NCBI GenBank assembly: GCA_028877215.1
Contig: JAPPFJ010000007.1
Coordinates: 1-64,000 of the forward strand
DNA from: Gemmatimonadota bacterium
GTDB lineage: Bacteria > Latescibacterota > UBA2968 > GCA-2709665
DNA: 64,000 bases
Direction of reading: 5' to 3'
A model generated the notes under the pieces. The model worked only from the letters and a program-made list of their open reading frames with translations. It had not been told where the DNA came from and did no database searches. Below, piece by piece: positions 20,046 to 29,390 of this stretch (the first letter of the stretch is position 1; the number at the start of each line of letters is the position of its first letter). Position numbers and translations under genes: made by a program.

Positions 20046-21104
20046 ATGCCGGGGGCATACATGTGTACGGCGCCCGGCAGAGCGGGCATTATCGGCAATC
20101 CGACCGACATGTATGGCGGCAGTGTCATCTCCTGCTCCACGCGGGAACGCGCCGTCGTACTCATTGAACCCGCCGACGTTTTGAGCTTCGAGGTCGCGGG
20201 CCACCGCCGTGTGATCCAGCCCTCCGACGAACTGAAGCCCGATGGCGGATATTTCGACGTTGCGATGGCCGTCGTCGACTACCTCAACCTGAATAACGCG
20301 CTGTTCTCTCTGCGATGGGCGTGCGACGTCCCCTTCCGGGCGGGACTGTCAAGTTCCTCGGCCCTGATCGTATCCATTCTCAATGCCGTTCTGGCCTACA
20401 TGGGCCGGACCGTCCACATATACTACCGCGCGGAAATGGCGCGTCACATCGAGTTGCACTACCTTGTATTGTGCGGTTACCAGGACGCGTACATGTGTAC
20501 AATCGGAGGGCTGAACTTTCTGGATTTCCGGGAAAAGCAGTTCTACCGGGCACTGGCCGACGAACCCTACGCCACCGTCGAGCCCCTCGTGCCATTCATC
20601 GACGAATATCCCTTCGTCCTCGCCCACACTGGGATAAAACGAAACTCCGCACGCGTGCACCAGCCGATCCGGGAACGCTGGCTGGAAGGCGACCGGGAAG
20701 TCGTCCGCAGCTACTTGCGCATTGCGCACGTGGCGCGAATGGGAAAACGATCCCTTCTGGAAGCAGACTGGCGAACCTTGGGCGAACTGATGGTGGAGAA
20801 TCACGAAATCCAGCGGGACCTTGGCGGCTCCGGCCCGGAGAACGAACGCCTCATTCGGGCGGCGTTGAATGCCGGAGCCTTGGGCGCCAAGCTGGCCGGC
20901 GCAGGAGCAGGCGGCACCATTATTGCGCTGGCGCCGGATCCGGAACCGGTCATCCGGGAACTGAAGCGCGCCGGCGCCAGTCGAATCCTTTCACCCAGGC
21001 CGTCGCCAGGGGTCACCATAACGCCACTCAGGAACGACGCGGACAGGCGTACGGCGGAAGCGGAACTCCTCAAACGCTCGCGGCGCGAGGATCTTGCAGA
21101 CTGA
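20046..21104 (+). CDS. GHMP-family sugar kinase (glucuronokinase-like)
   Basis: A 352-residue kinase with the three GHMP motifs: N-terminal APGRAGIIGNPTDMYGG, the ATP loop FRAGLSSSSALIVS (about residues 98-111) and the C-terminal KLAGAGAGGTII. The GNPTDMYGG stretch resembles plant-type glucuronokinases and related C1 sugar kinases more than galactokinases. It lies 2 bp after the GalU-like gene, an arrangement that suggests salvage of a free uronic acid or hexose to its UDP form. The substrate is inference. Confidence 0.82.
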   Translation: MPGAYMCTAPGRAGIIGNPTDMYGGSVISCSTRERAVVLIEPADVLSFEVAGHRRVIQPSDELKPDGGYFDVAMAVVDYLNLNNALFSLRWACDVPFRAGLSSSSALIVSILNAVLAYMGRTVHIYYRAEMARHIELHYLVLCGYQDAYMCTIGGLNFLDFREKQFYRALADEPYATVEPLVPFIDEYPFVLAHTGIKRNSARVHQPIRERWLEGDREVVRSYLRIAHVARMGKRSLLEADWRTLGELMVENHEIQRDLGGSGPENERLIRAALNAGALGAKLAGAGAGGTIIALAPDPEPVIRELKRAGASRILSPRPSPGVTITPLRNDADRRTAEAELLKRSRREDLAD

Positions 21105-21109
21105 AAAGG

Positions 21110-21139
21110 CCGTTGAAGAAGCCCATCCGGGCTACGGCC
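21110..21139 (+). repeat. 30-bp intergenic repeat, copy B
   Basis: Matches 3228-3257 at 27 of 30 positions and again sits a few bases after a stop codon on the same strand, with the same AGCCC-ATCC-GGGCT hairpin. Confidence 0.5.
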
Positions 21140-21229
21140 TGCTCTCGTGACCGAACCAGCATGTGGCAGTATCCACACAAACCCTGCATTGCACCGGTAA
21201 GGAAACGAAGATTCACGGGTCCTATGCCC

Positions 21230-21257
21230 TTGCCGATGCATCAAACTTTGTTTATCT
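21230..21257 (+). promoter_or_regulatory. possible nadA promoter
   Basis: TTGCCG and TTATCT separated by 16 bp lie about 47 bp before the nadA start codon. The match is moderate. Confidence 0.35.
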
Positions 21258-21303
21258 TTACCGCTAACCTTTTCGCATTCCCGAGGCCGCGGAGACTTTC
21301 TCA

Positions 21304-22353
21304 ATGACAATTCTGGCGGATACGCTCCAGGAAACGTACGAACGCATGGAGCGCAAACTCAGCGGTATCGTGCCGGAAATCGAGCTGCTTTACAAAGCCG
21401 AACTGGTCTACGAGATCAACCGTCTCAAACGAGAGCGTGGCGCCATTATCCTGGGCCACAACTACATGGAGCCGGCGCTCTTCCATACCGTGCCGGACGT
21501 GGTGGGCGATTCGCTCGAACTCAGCCGTAAAGCCGCTGAAACCGATTGCGACCCCATCATCTTCTGCGGCGTGAGATTCATGGCGGAAACCGCGAAGATC
21601 CTCAACCCGGACAAGACCGTACTCCTGCCTGCACGGATTGCGGGCTGTTCCCTCGCGGCAAGTATTACCGCCGAAGACGTCCGCCGGCTGAGACAGGAAT
21701 ACCCCGGCGTCCCCATCGTCACGTACATCAACACCTATGCGGACGTCAAGGCTGAATGCGACGTCTGCTGTACGTCCAGCAACGCCGCGAGGGTCGTGGA
21801 GTCGCTGGGCAGCGATACCGTCATCTTTCTTCCGGACGAGTATCTCGCGGCCAACGTGGCCCAGGAGACCGGCAAACGAATCATCTTCCCCACGCGTGAA
21901 GAACCTGATCTGCCGCGCGCGGAACTCGAATACGAGATGATCGGCTGGCACGGCCGCTGCGAAGTACACGAAAAATTCACGGTGGACGACGTCGATAACG
22001 TGCGCGAGCAGTTCCCGGGGGTACTCGTTCTTGCACATCCGGAGTGCAGTCCCGAAGTCGTGGCCGCATCCGACTTCTCCAGCAGCACGTCGAAAATGAG
22101 CGCCTTCGTGCAGGAGACCGAGGCATCGAGTTATCTGCTGCTTACGGAATGCAGCATGGGCGACAATATCATGGCCGATAACCCCGAGAAGGAAATGGTA
22201 CGGCTTTGCAGTATCCGCTGTCCGCATATGAACGAAATCACACTGGAAGACACGTTGAACGCCCTCAAAAACAACGAGCAGATTATCGAAGTACCCGAAG
22301 ATATCCGCATCCGCGCCCGACGTGCGGTGGACCGGATGCTGGAAATTGGCTGA
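21304..22353 (+). CDS. nadA: quinolinate synthase
   Basis: A 349-residue [4Fe-4S] enzyme that condenses iminoaspartate and dihydroxyacetone phosphate to quinolinate for NAD synthesis. Conserved segments: GHNYMEPA, GDSLELSRKA, FCGVRFMAETAKILNP, TYINTYADVKAECDVCCTSSNA, HPECSPEV and LLTECSMGDN. Cluster-ligand Cys are visible in FCGV, the DVCC region and TECSM. It appears monocistronic, with a terminator at 22379. nadB and nadC are not in the window. Confidence 0.95.
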   Translation: MTILADTLQETYERMERKLSGIVPEIELLYKAELVYEINRLKRERGAIILGHNYMEPALFHTVPDVVGDSLELSRKAAETDCDPIIFCGVRFMAETAKILNPDKTVLLPARIAGCSLAASITAEDVRRLRQEYPGVPIVTYINTYADVKAECDVCCTSSNAARVVESLGSDTVIFLPDEYLAANVAQETGKRIIFPTREEPDLPRAELEYEMIGWHGRCEVHEKFTVDDVDNVREQFPGVLVLAHPECSPEVVAASDFSSSTSKMSAFVQETEASSYLLLTECSMGDNIMADNPEKEMVRLCSIRCPHMNEITLEDTLNALKNNEQIIEVPEDIRIRARRAVDRMLEIG

Positions 22354-22378
22354 ATTTACAGACAGCCCTGACCATGGG

Positions 22379-22407
22379 GGGCGGGGTTTCATACCCGCCC
22401 TTTTTTT
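22379..22407 (+). terminator. rho-independent terminator after nadA
   Basis: GGGCGGG/CCCGCCC with an 8-nt loop is followed by seven T. Confidence 0.9.
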
Positions 22408-22416
22408 GGACCTTCC

Positions 22417-23649
22417 ATGTCACTCGATATATGGATGTTTATCGGGCGTATCGACGCCTTCGAAGAAGAAGGCGCCGACCATATCCTGGACCGCCTGGAA
22501 GAAGTGGGCATCGACACGATCGTGCTGGGCGATCTGAGATTCGGCTCGTCGCCGGCATATCCGCCCACGCCCGAACTCTATAGCGGATGTGAGACCCGTC
22601 CGCCGGAACTGGCGCCTGGGGACGTCCCCAGGTTTGAAACACTCCAACGCGCCGTTGAGCGGGCGAAAGACCGGAACTTCGGTGTGTATCTTCACGATTG
22701 GCTTCAATCCGCCCCGGGCTGTATCAACGATCCGGAGAAACTCCGGTACGGACCCGCGCGCACGCGGGACGTCGTGCGGAGTTTTCCCGGGGTGGACGGA
22801 TTCATCCTGGACGGACCCGAATGGGGGTACGAAATCGCGCCCGACCATCGGGGCAATCTGTTCCGTTGCGACTGCGACTGCTGTCGCGCGCGCGCCGCGG
22901 AATGGGGGTACGATTTTGACGTCCTGTGGCAGGCGCAGGCGCGCCTGAAGGACCGCCTGCGGACTCTAGGGAATCTGCCTCCGGGCCGCCGGGAACGCGG
23001 GCTGATCGACGGCCTCGACGCGCTTATATCCAACCCCGGCCTGTTCGACTGGTTCCGCTTCAAGACCGACAGCATCGAGAACTACGTCAGTGCATTCGCC
23101 GATACCGCCAGGTCGCTCGAGCCGCCGCGAAGGGTGGCCTGCGGCCCCCGCCTGCCCGCCTTTGCGCCGCTTACCGGCTACAATTTCGGACGCCTTGCGG
23201 AAATCGTCGACTTCCAGTGCCCGAAACTCTATTTCTGGCAGCATGGGATCGATGGCCTTAAGGGTACTGTGTATCGCTGGGCGAAAACCCTCTGCGCCTG
23301 GAACCCCGGCATCACAGAACCCGAAGCCCTCGACCGTGTGCGCGAGCTGTTCGCCCTGTGGGTTCCCGGCGCTGGATGCCTCGCCGACCTGGACGCTCCG
23401 TTGCCGCCCGAGTTCTTCGAGCAGGTGGCTCTCAGCGAGATCAACAAGATGCGGGAACGCCTGGGCGACGTCTCCCGCATCCGGCCCTGGATGGGCCTGC
23501 ACCACGGTGGCGTCCGCATGGACAGTGGCGAACTCGAACACCTGCTGCAAACCGTTGAACAGGGCGGCCTGACCACCCTGATCTACTGGCACTACAACGA
23601 CATGACGGAATCCGACTGGCGCGTCGTTCAGGAGCTTGTCCGCTCCTGA
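22417..23649 (+). CDS. putative TIM-barrel glycosidase-like protein
   Basis: A 410-residue cytoplasmic protein without signal peptide. The pattern of strands such as IDTIVLGDL, FGVYLHDWLQ, GFILDGPEWGYE, VDFQCPKLYFWQ and TLIYWHYNDM suggests a (beta/alpha)8 barrel like hypothetical glycoside-hydrolase-like families. The Asp/Glu in LDGPEWGYE could be catalytic. CDCDCC around residue 150 might bind a metal. It begins 10 bp after the nadA terminator and is monocistronic. The specific function is unknown. Confidence 0.6.
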   Translation: MSLDIWMFIGRIDAFEEEGADHILDRLEEVGIDTIVLGDLRFGSSPAYPPTPELYSGCETRPPELAPGDVPRFETLQRAVERAKDRNFGVYLHDWLQSAPGCINDPEKLRYGPARTRDVVRSFPGVDGFILDGPEWGYEIAPDHRGNLFRCDCDCCRARAAEWGYDFDVLWQAQARLKDRLRTLGNLPPGRRERGLIDGLDALISNPGLFDWFRFKTDSIENYVSAFADTARSLEPPRRVACGPRLPAFAPLTGYNFGRLAEIVDFQCPKLYFWQHGIDGLKGTVYRWAKTLCAWNPGITEPEALDRVRELFALWVPGAGCLADLDAPLPPEFFEQVALSEINKMRERLGDVSRIRPWMGLHHGGVRMDSGELEHLLQTVEQGGLTTLIYWHYNDMTESDWRVVQELVRS

Positions 23650-23774
23650 GTGTTCCTGACGTGGCAATCCAAGGAAGTTTCTTCGTCTTCTCGCTCTCAC
23701 GGGCCGCCGAATCGAACAGACCGGCGGCCCGTTGTCCATAATCACGATTACCCCGAGCTGGACCCCACGATCCC

Positions 23775-24770
23775 ATGCACACCATCACTGTTGACGGTCT
23801 CTCCAAGTACTACGCCGTTCCCGAACGCGAGGCCGGTCTGCGCGCCGCAGCCAGAAGCCTTGTCAAACGGCAAACGAGGACGGTCAAGGCCGTCGAAGCC
23901 ATCTCCTTCGACGTGGAACCGGGTGAGGTCGTCGGCTTTCTCGGTCCCAACGGGGCGGGTAAGACCACCACGCTCAAGATGCTCTCCGGATTGCTATATC
24001 CCACGGACGGCACGGCGAAAGTTCTGGGTCATATTCCTCACCGGCGCGAAAGGGCTTTCCTCCGCGAGATCACGCTCGTGATGGGGCAGCGGAACCAGCT
24101 GATCTGGGACATCCCGATGATCGACTCCCTGGAACGCAACCGGGCGGTCTATCGGATATCGCGCGGGGACTACAGGGAGACGCTCGATGAACTGACGGAA
24201 TTGCTCGAGCTGGAACCGCTTCTGCCGAAACCGGTCAGAAACCTGTCCCTCGGGGAGCGGATGAAGTGCGAGATCGCGGCCGCCCTGTTGCATCGTCCGA
24301 AGGTTCTGTTCCTGGACGAGCCCACAATCGGCCTCGACGTTACCATGCAGCGCCGGATCCGGAGTTTCGTTGAAGACTACAACCGCGCGCACGGCGCGAC
24401 GGTACTGCTGACCAGCCACTACATGGCCGACGTCGAAGCGCTTTGCAAACGTGTCGTGGTTATTCACCACGGCCGGATTCTCTTCGATGGCGCGCTTTCG
24501 GATCTCGTCACCCGATTCTCCCCGCACAAGACCATCGACGTCGAACTCGAGACCGAGAACGCCGACCTTTCTCCGTACGGAGAAGTCGTGGAGGCGGCCG
24601 GGCTGCGCTACTCCCTGCGCGTACCCAAGGAGGCCACGCCGCAGGTGACAGCGAGGATACTCGGTGATTTGCCCGTGCTCGACCTGACCGTTGAAGACCC
24701 GCCCATCGAGGAAGTGATCGAGCAGGTCTTTTCCGTTGAAACGCCGGAAGACGACGCCGACCCGGCGTGA
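23775..24770 (+). CDS. ABC-2 exporter ATP-binding protein
   Basis: A 331-residue ATPase of the NatA/ABC-2 group: Walker A GPNGAGKTTTLKML, signature NLSLGERMKCEIAAAL, Walker B KVLFLDEPTIGLD and H-loop TSHYMADVE, followed by a C-terminal regulatory extension. The stop overlaps the start of the first permease gene, and two permeases follow. Together they would form a heteromeric exporter, possibly for lipids, polysaccharide or drugs. Confidence 0.92.
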   Translation: MHTITVDGLSKYYAVPEREAGLRAAARSLVKRQTRTVKAVEAISFDVEPGEVVGFLGPNGAGKTTTLKMLSGLLYPTDGTAKVLGHIPHRRERAFLREITLVMGQRNQLIWDIPMIDSLERNRAVYRISRGDYRETLDELTELLELEPLLPKPVRNLSLGERMKCEIAAALLHRPKVLFLDEPTIGLDVTMQRRIRSFVEDYNRAHGATVLLTSHYMADVEALCKRVVVIHHGRILFDGALSDLVTRFSPHKTIDVELETENADLSPYGEVVEAAGLRYSLRVPKEATPQVTARILGDLPVLDLTVEDPPIEEVIEQVFSVETPEDDADPA

Positions 24771-25579
24771 GCCGAGAAACACCAATGCTTGCGATCTACT
24801 GGGCATACCTGAAGACCACGCTCGCGCTTCAGTTTCAATATCGCGTCGCGATGGCGATCTGGATGATCGGCGGGCTTCTCGAACCGATGATCTATTGTGT
24901 CGTCTGGTCGACCGTGGCAATAGCCCGCGGCGGAGAAGTGGCAGGTTACGACGCCGGTGAGTTCGCCGCGTATTACATCGTCCTGATGGTCGTTAATATG
25001 TGGACGTTCACCTGGATCATGCACGAAATGGGTTATCGCGTCCAGCACGGCGAGCTGTCGGCGATGCTCCTGAAGCCGATCCATCCCATCCATAGCGACA
25101 TTGCCGACAACATCGGTTACAAGACCCTGACGTTGTGTGTGCTGATCCCGTCCGCGGCCTTGCTCTGCCTCCTCTTCAAACCCACGTTTCACTTTGAAGC
25201 TTTCAGCGTGCTCCTCTTCGCGTTCTCATTGATCCTTGCCTATCTTCTCAGATTCTTCGTCGAGTGGGCGCTCTCGCTCGTCGCGTTCTGGACGACCCGG
25301 ACCGACGCGGTCAATCAGATGTATTTCTTCTTCGGCCTGTTTCTGTCGGGCAGAATCGCGCCGCTGGATCTGTTGCCGGGATGGGCCCGGGCGATCGCTG
25401 ACGCGCTACCGTTCAAGTGGTCGGTCGCCTTTCCCGTTGAGCTTCTCCTCGGCAGGCTCGATTCGGCGCAGATCGAACGCGGTCTTCTGATGCAGCTTCT
25501 CTGGGTCGTCATTGGATTCGCTATATTCAAACTCGTCTGGCGCCGGGGCGTCAGGAAATATTCCGCAGTGGGATCTTGA
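24767..25579 (+). CDS. ABC-2 type permease subunit 1
   Basis: A 270-residue inner-membrane protein with six predicted hydrophobic segments, of the ABC2_membrane_6 type (conserved LKPIHP loop near residue 103 and RFFVEWALSLVAFW). It begins at GTG overlapping the ATPase stop, or at ATG 24785. It pairs with the next permease. Confidence 0.85.
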   Translation: MSRETPMLAIYWAYLKTTLALQFQYRVAMAIWMIGGLLEPMIYCVVWSTVAIARGGEVAGYDAGEFAAYYIVLMVVNMWTFTWIMHEMGYRVQHGELSAMLLKPIHPIHSDIADNIGYKTLTLCVLIPSAALLCLLFKPTFHFEAFSVLLFAFSLILAYLLRFFVEWALSLVAFWTTRTDAVNQMYFFFGLFLSGRIAPLDLLPGWARAIADALPFKWSVAFPVELLLGRLDSAQIERGLLMQLLWVVIGFAIFKLVWRRGVRKYSAVGS

Positions 25580-25606
25580 CAACGGCTTCGTCGCGGGGAC
25601 TCGACC

Positions 25607-26392
25607 TTGCATAAGTTGATCGTGATATGGACGTTCCTGAAGATTGGCATTCTGAACGAACTCGCCTATCGTGTGAATTTCTACGTCCAGATCTTCCAGT
25701 CCGCGGTGAGCCTTGCACAGGCGCTCCTCGGCGTCTACGTGGTCTTCCTGCACACGGAAACCCTGGGCGACTGGAGATCCTACGATCTGCTCGCCCTGAT
25801 CGGTGTGTTCGTGATTATCGGCGGGGCGATCTCCATCGTGATCCGACCCAGTATGATGCAGTTGATGACGGACGTCCGCCGGGGAACACTCGACTACACC
25901 CTCACGAAGCCGGAGGATGCACAGTTTCTGGTCAGCATCAGCCAGTTTCGAATCTGGAAGGCGACCGACTTCGTGCTGGGCGGCATTGTGCTGTCGTACG
26001 CCCTATTCAAGAGGGGCACGGACGTCGGCGCCGTTGACACGCTCACGTTTGGCCTGGTCCTCCTGTGCGGCGCGGCCACGATCTACAGTTTTTTCCTGGT
26101 CCTGTCCACAATCTCATTCTGGTACATAAAGGTCGAAAACATCCTGAATATCTTCGATGCGATGGTCCAGGCCGGGCGCTGGCCCATCGGCATCTATCCC
26201 CACTGGCTCCGTTTCGTCCTTACGTTCATCGTTCCGGTCGCGTTCGCGATCACGGTGCCGGCCCGGGCCCTCACCGGCCGGCTTGATTCGGAATCGCTCA
26301 CCGCAGCGATTCTCGTGGCGGCCGGCATGCTGATCGCCTCGCGTCTGTTCTGGCGGTGGGGGCTGCGCCACTATTCCGGCGCCTCGGCCTGA
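25607..26392 (+). CDS. ABC-2 type permease subunit 2
   Basis: A 261-residue membrane protein with about six hydrophobic segments. It shares the amphipathic LDYTLTKPEDAQF loop that corresponds to LKPIHP in the partner, so both belong to the same permease family. It starts at TTG 25607, without a strong ribosome binding site, 27 bp after subunit 1. It completes a three-gene exporter operon. Confidence 0.82.
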   Translation: MHKLIVIWTFLKIGILNELAYRVNFYVQIFQSAVSLAQALLGVYVVFLHTETLGDWRSYDLLALIGVFVIIGGAISIVIRPSMMQLMTDVRRGTLDYTLTKPEDAQFLVSISQFRIWKATDFVLGGIVLSYALFKRGTDVGAVDTLTFGLVLLCGAATIYSFFLVLSTISFWYIKVENILNIFDAMVQAGRWPIGIYPHWLRFVLTFIVPVAFAITVPARALTGRLDSESLTAAILVAAGMLIASRLFWRWGLRHYSGASA

Positions 26393-26590
26393 CTGAAACC
26401 CTGAACGCCCGTCTGGGCAGACTCATCGAGGGCCGCAGGTTCAGGCAGGTCTCCACGGACGCGACACGCAAAAATGACTTGCGCACCGTGAGGGTTTGGC
26501 GCACAATTAACAGGCAGTCCTTCGGGCGGCCGCCGTTGAGTACGTCCCGCCATCAACCATTCGCATCCCCTGTTACACAGGAGTGATACT

Positions 26591-26986
26591 ATGTCTGCGA
26601 AAAAGGTCGAGTCGTTCGCCGCGCACGCCAAAGACGCCCGCTGGGTGCGGGAGGGGTTGCGTCCCTATTTCACCTATCGGGACCTGGGTATCAAGGATGC
26701 CACGGAGGGTAAAGTCCTGGCGCACATCATCCGCGCCCATCAACCATGTACCGGACCGCTGGGCTATCACTCACACGATCTGGATTTTCAGATGGTCTAT
26801 CTGATCAACGGGTGGGCCCGCCTCTATTTCGAGGACATCGGCGAGATCCGGGTCGAAGCGGGTGACGCATGGTACCAGCCGCCCGGGATCAGGCATGAAG
26901 TTCTCGAATACTCCGATGACTGGGAAGTGATTGAAATCACCATGCCTGCCGAATTTGACACCCACGACGAAGAGCGCCACGATTGA
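26591..26986 (+). CDS. cupin-domain protein
   Basis: A 131-residue small beta-barrel protein. The two cupin motifs are visible as GPLGYHSHDLDFQMVYLINGWARLYFE and GDAWYQPPGIRHEVLEYSDDWEVIEI, with His residues suited to metal binding. AGGAG precedes the ATG by 6 bp. It stands upstream of a dehydrogenase/oxidase/dipeptidase cluster and may act on the same substrate group, which is inference. Confidence 0.85.
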   Translation: MSAKKVESFAAHAKDARWVREGLRPYFTYRDLGIKDATEGKVLAHIIRAHQPCTGPLGYHSHDLDFQMVYLINGWARLYFEDIGEIRVEAGDAWYQPPGIRHEVLEYSDDWEVIEITMPAEFDTHDEERHD

Positions 26987-27301
26987 ACTCAATTCGAAAA
27001 AAGACAACAGTCAAATTGGCCACAAAGAGCCTGAATGCGGGGAGACGGGAGAGGTGAGACGGGAGAAGAAGCCATGCCCGATATGTCCTTCCTCATTGCC
27101 TTCGGCACGAGAAGAATCCTCACATGGCAGGTAATCTCTACCTTCTTCCGTCTTACGTCTCCCTGCTTCTGAGGAGCCGGGGGAGAGGTCCTGTTCACTT
27201 CCAGTGACCTGGTGTATCCTGGTAATCCGCAGTTTAATCGCCTTTATCAACTTGCGCATATTCGAATTGACGTCCACGAACACTTACAAATCAAGGTTAA
27301 C
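26987..27301. repeat. intergenic region with long imperfect inverted repeat
   Basis: No gene was seen. Purine-rich arm 27041-27072 (with GAGACGGGAGAAGAAG) and pyrimidine-rich arm 27142-27163 (CTTCTTCCGTCTTACGTCTCCC) are imperfect complements about 70 bp apart. The motif GAGACGGGAGA is itself tandemly repeated. It may be a degenerate mobile-element remnant or an RNA structure. Confidence 0.35.
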
Positions 27302-28180
27302 ATGAGAGTCGGGTTTATCGGTCTGGGAAATATGGGACAGCCGATGGCCGCCAATATCCTGGATGCAGGGTACCCCCTGACCGTCCACGATACCCGGCGT
27401 CAGACTGGCCGCGAGCTGGAGGGGGCGGGCGCCGCATGGGCTGAAGGCCCGAAGGCGGTCGCGGTTCGATCAGAAGTGGTATTCACCTCCCTTCCCGGCA
27501 CCGAGGCTGTCGAGCAGGTCGTGTTGGGTGACAACGGGGTGTTTGCCGGTCTGGCCGCGGGAACAACGTACGTCGACACCAGCACCATCGCTCCGTCCGC
27601 AGCGCGCCGCATCTCCGCGCTCGGTGCGGAACGGGGGCTGCGCGTGCTCGACGCGCCCGTCAGCGGTGGTATCTTTGGCGCGCGGGATGCTACACTCACC
27701 CTGTTCGTGGGCGGTGACGCGGCCGATCTGGAGCTGGTGCGGACGGTGTTGGAGACGATCGGCGGCAAGATCGTCCACGCGGGACCGGCCGGGGCCGGGA
27801 ATGTGATCAAGCTGATCAACAACCTGATGATGTACGTCAACTTCATCGGCGCGTGCGAAGGCGTGGCGATGAGCGCAAGGGCCGGGATCGATCTGCAGTT
27901 GTTGCTCGATGCGGTCACGGCGAGTATGGGACAAAGCAGGATATTCGAACGCACCCTCTCGCTGTTCCTGAACAACGCGCAAATGGGTGCAACCACCGAT
28001 CTGGCGGTGAAGGATATGTGTCTGGGGGTTGAGCTTGGATCTGAGCTCGGGGTACCGCTGGATGTCAGTACGCCGGTCAGGGACCTCATCGTCCGGTTCC
28101 GCGATGGGGGTGACCGGGGCCAGGATGAGTTTACCGACATGATTCCGGATCTTCTGAGGCGTTCGGGCGTCGACGTTTGA
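27302..28180 (+). CDS. beta-hydroxyacid dehydrogenase (3-hydroxyisobutyrate dehydrogenase family)
   Basis: A 292-residue NAD(P)-dependent enzyme. The Rossmann motif VGFIGLGNMGQPMAANIL is at the very start, followed by FTSLPGTEAVEQV, the substrate motif VDTSTIAP, DAPVSGGIFGARDATLTLFVGG and the catalytic-Lys region GNVIKLINNLM. The frame is open 30 codons further upstream, but family alignment places the start at ATG 27302. The following oxidase and dipeptidase suggest a catabolic operon for a modified amino or hydroxy acid. Confidence 0.92.
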   Translation: MRVGFIGLGNMGQPMAANILDAGYPLTVHDTRRQTGRELEGAGAAWAEGPKAVAVRSEVVFTSLPGTEAVEQVVLGDNGVFAGLAAGTTYVDTSTIAPSAARRISALGAERGLRVLDAPVSGGIFGARDATLTLFVGGDAADLELVRTVLETIGGKIVHAGPAGAGNVIKLINNLMMYVNFIGACEGVAMSARAGIDLQLLLDAVTASMGQSRIFERTLSLFLNNAQMGATTDLAVKDMCLGVELGSELGVPLDVSTPVRDLIVRFRDGGDRGQDEFTDMIPDLLRRSGVDV

Positions 28181-28247
28181 TCGATCGGCAGCGCCGCATC
28201 GCGATGGGCGCGCGGAAAACACCAACCCTACACCATTGAGTACTTCC

Positions 28248-29378
28248 ATGAATATCTGCATCGTCGGCGCGGGAATCTTCGGCATGGCCGCGGCGCTGGA
28301 ACTCCGCGAACGGGGACACGAGGTATCGCTGTTCGAGCGCGGGCAAATCCCCAATCCGAAGGCATCAAGTACGGATGTATCCAAGGTGATCCGGCGCACG
28401 AACTACCCGAACCCAACTTACGTGGAACTCGTCACCCGTGCCGCGGCGCAATGGCGCGAGTGGCACAACCGCACGAGCCGGTCGATTTACTTCCAGCATG
28501 GAGCGCTGATCGTGTCGCGAGACCTGGAAGCGGACCACGAAACCCACGCGGGTTGGGAAACCCTGAACCGGATGGGGAAGGACGTCTGCGAACTCACGGC
28601 CAGCCAGGTCCGCGAACGGTTTCCGCAGTTCACGGTGAGCGACGAGGACACGCTCTTCTTCGACCCCTGGGCGGGCTATCTGCGTAGCGGCCAGGCGCTG
28701 GAGGATCTGGCGAAGCTGGCGGATGACACGGGTGTGACCATCCGCGAAGATGCCCTCGTCACCGCGGTTGAAGACACGCCTTCCGGCGCACGGGTCCGTA
28801 CGGAAACCGGCTGGCAGGACTGTGACCGTGTCGTGGTGTCGGCCGGCCCGTGGGTATCCGAACTCGTTCCGGTCATGGAGAAAGTCGTGCGTATCACGCG
28901 GCAGCAGATGGCCTTCTTTGCGCCGGAGGACCCGACGCCGTTCGAGCGCGGACGTTTTCCGGTCTGGATGATCTTTTCACCTGGCAACCTCTGGTACGGG
29001 TTCCCCCAATTGCACGAGGGGTTCGTGAAGGTGGCGGAAGACAGCAAGTGGGACGACGCCGACGTGGACGTCTCCCGGGAACCGACCGACGAATTTCTGG
29101 CGTGGGCACGGGAGTTCGTTGCACGACGCATACCCGGCCTGAGCGCTGCGCCGCTGGTCGGCGGCAGGTCCTGCCTGTATACCAATTTGGCCAATATGGA
29201 GGACGAGGAGTTCGTCATCGACTGGGCCCGGGGTTGCGAACGGGTGCTGATCGCAGGCTGCGGATGCGGCCACGGGTTTAAGTTTGGCGGCGCCATCGGG
29301 CCCGTCATCGCGGATGCGGTGGAAGACCGGGAGAACCCGCTGGGCGATCTTTTCAGGATTGGAAACCGCTTCAGCTGA
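28248..29378 (+). CDS. FAD-dependent oxidoreductase (DAO / sarcosine-oxidase family)
   Basis: A 376-residue flavoprotein with the N-terminal FAD motif ICIVGAGIFGMAAALELRERGHEVSLFER, the DAO-family segment VVVSAGPWVSELVP and the C-terminal GCGCGHGFKFGGAIG (the Gly-rich end seen in N-methyl amino-acid oxidases, near the flavin-linking Cys). It probably oxidises an N-methylated or secondary amine. ATG 28248 is preferred over an upstream TTG. It lies between a hydroxyacid dehydrogenase and an M19-type dipeptidase. Confidence 0.9.
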   Translation: MNICIVGAGIFGMAAALELRERGHEVSLFERGQIPNPKASSTDVSKVIRRTNYPNPTYVELVTRAAAQWREWHNRTSRSIYFQHGALIVSRDLEADHETHAGWETLNRMGKDVCELTASQVRERFPQFTVSDEDTLFFDPWAGYLRSGQALEDLAKLADDTGVTIREDALVTAVEDTPSGARVRTETGWQDCDRVVVSAGPWVSELVPVMEKVVRITRQQMAFFAPEDPTPFERGRFPVWMIFSPGNLWYGFPQLHEGFVKVAEDSKWDDADVDVSREPTDEFLAWAREFVARRIPGLSAAPLVGGRSCLYTNLANMEDEEFVIDWARGCERVLIAGCGCGHGFKFGGAIGPVIADAVEDRENPLGDLFRIGNRFS

Positions 29379-29390
29379 GAGGACGATCCG

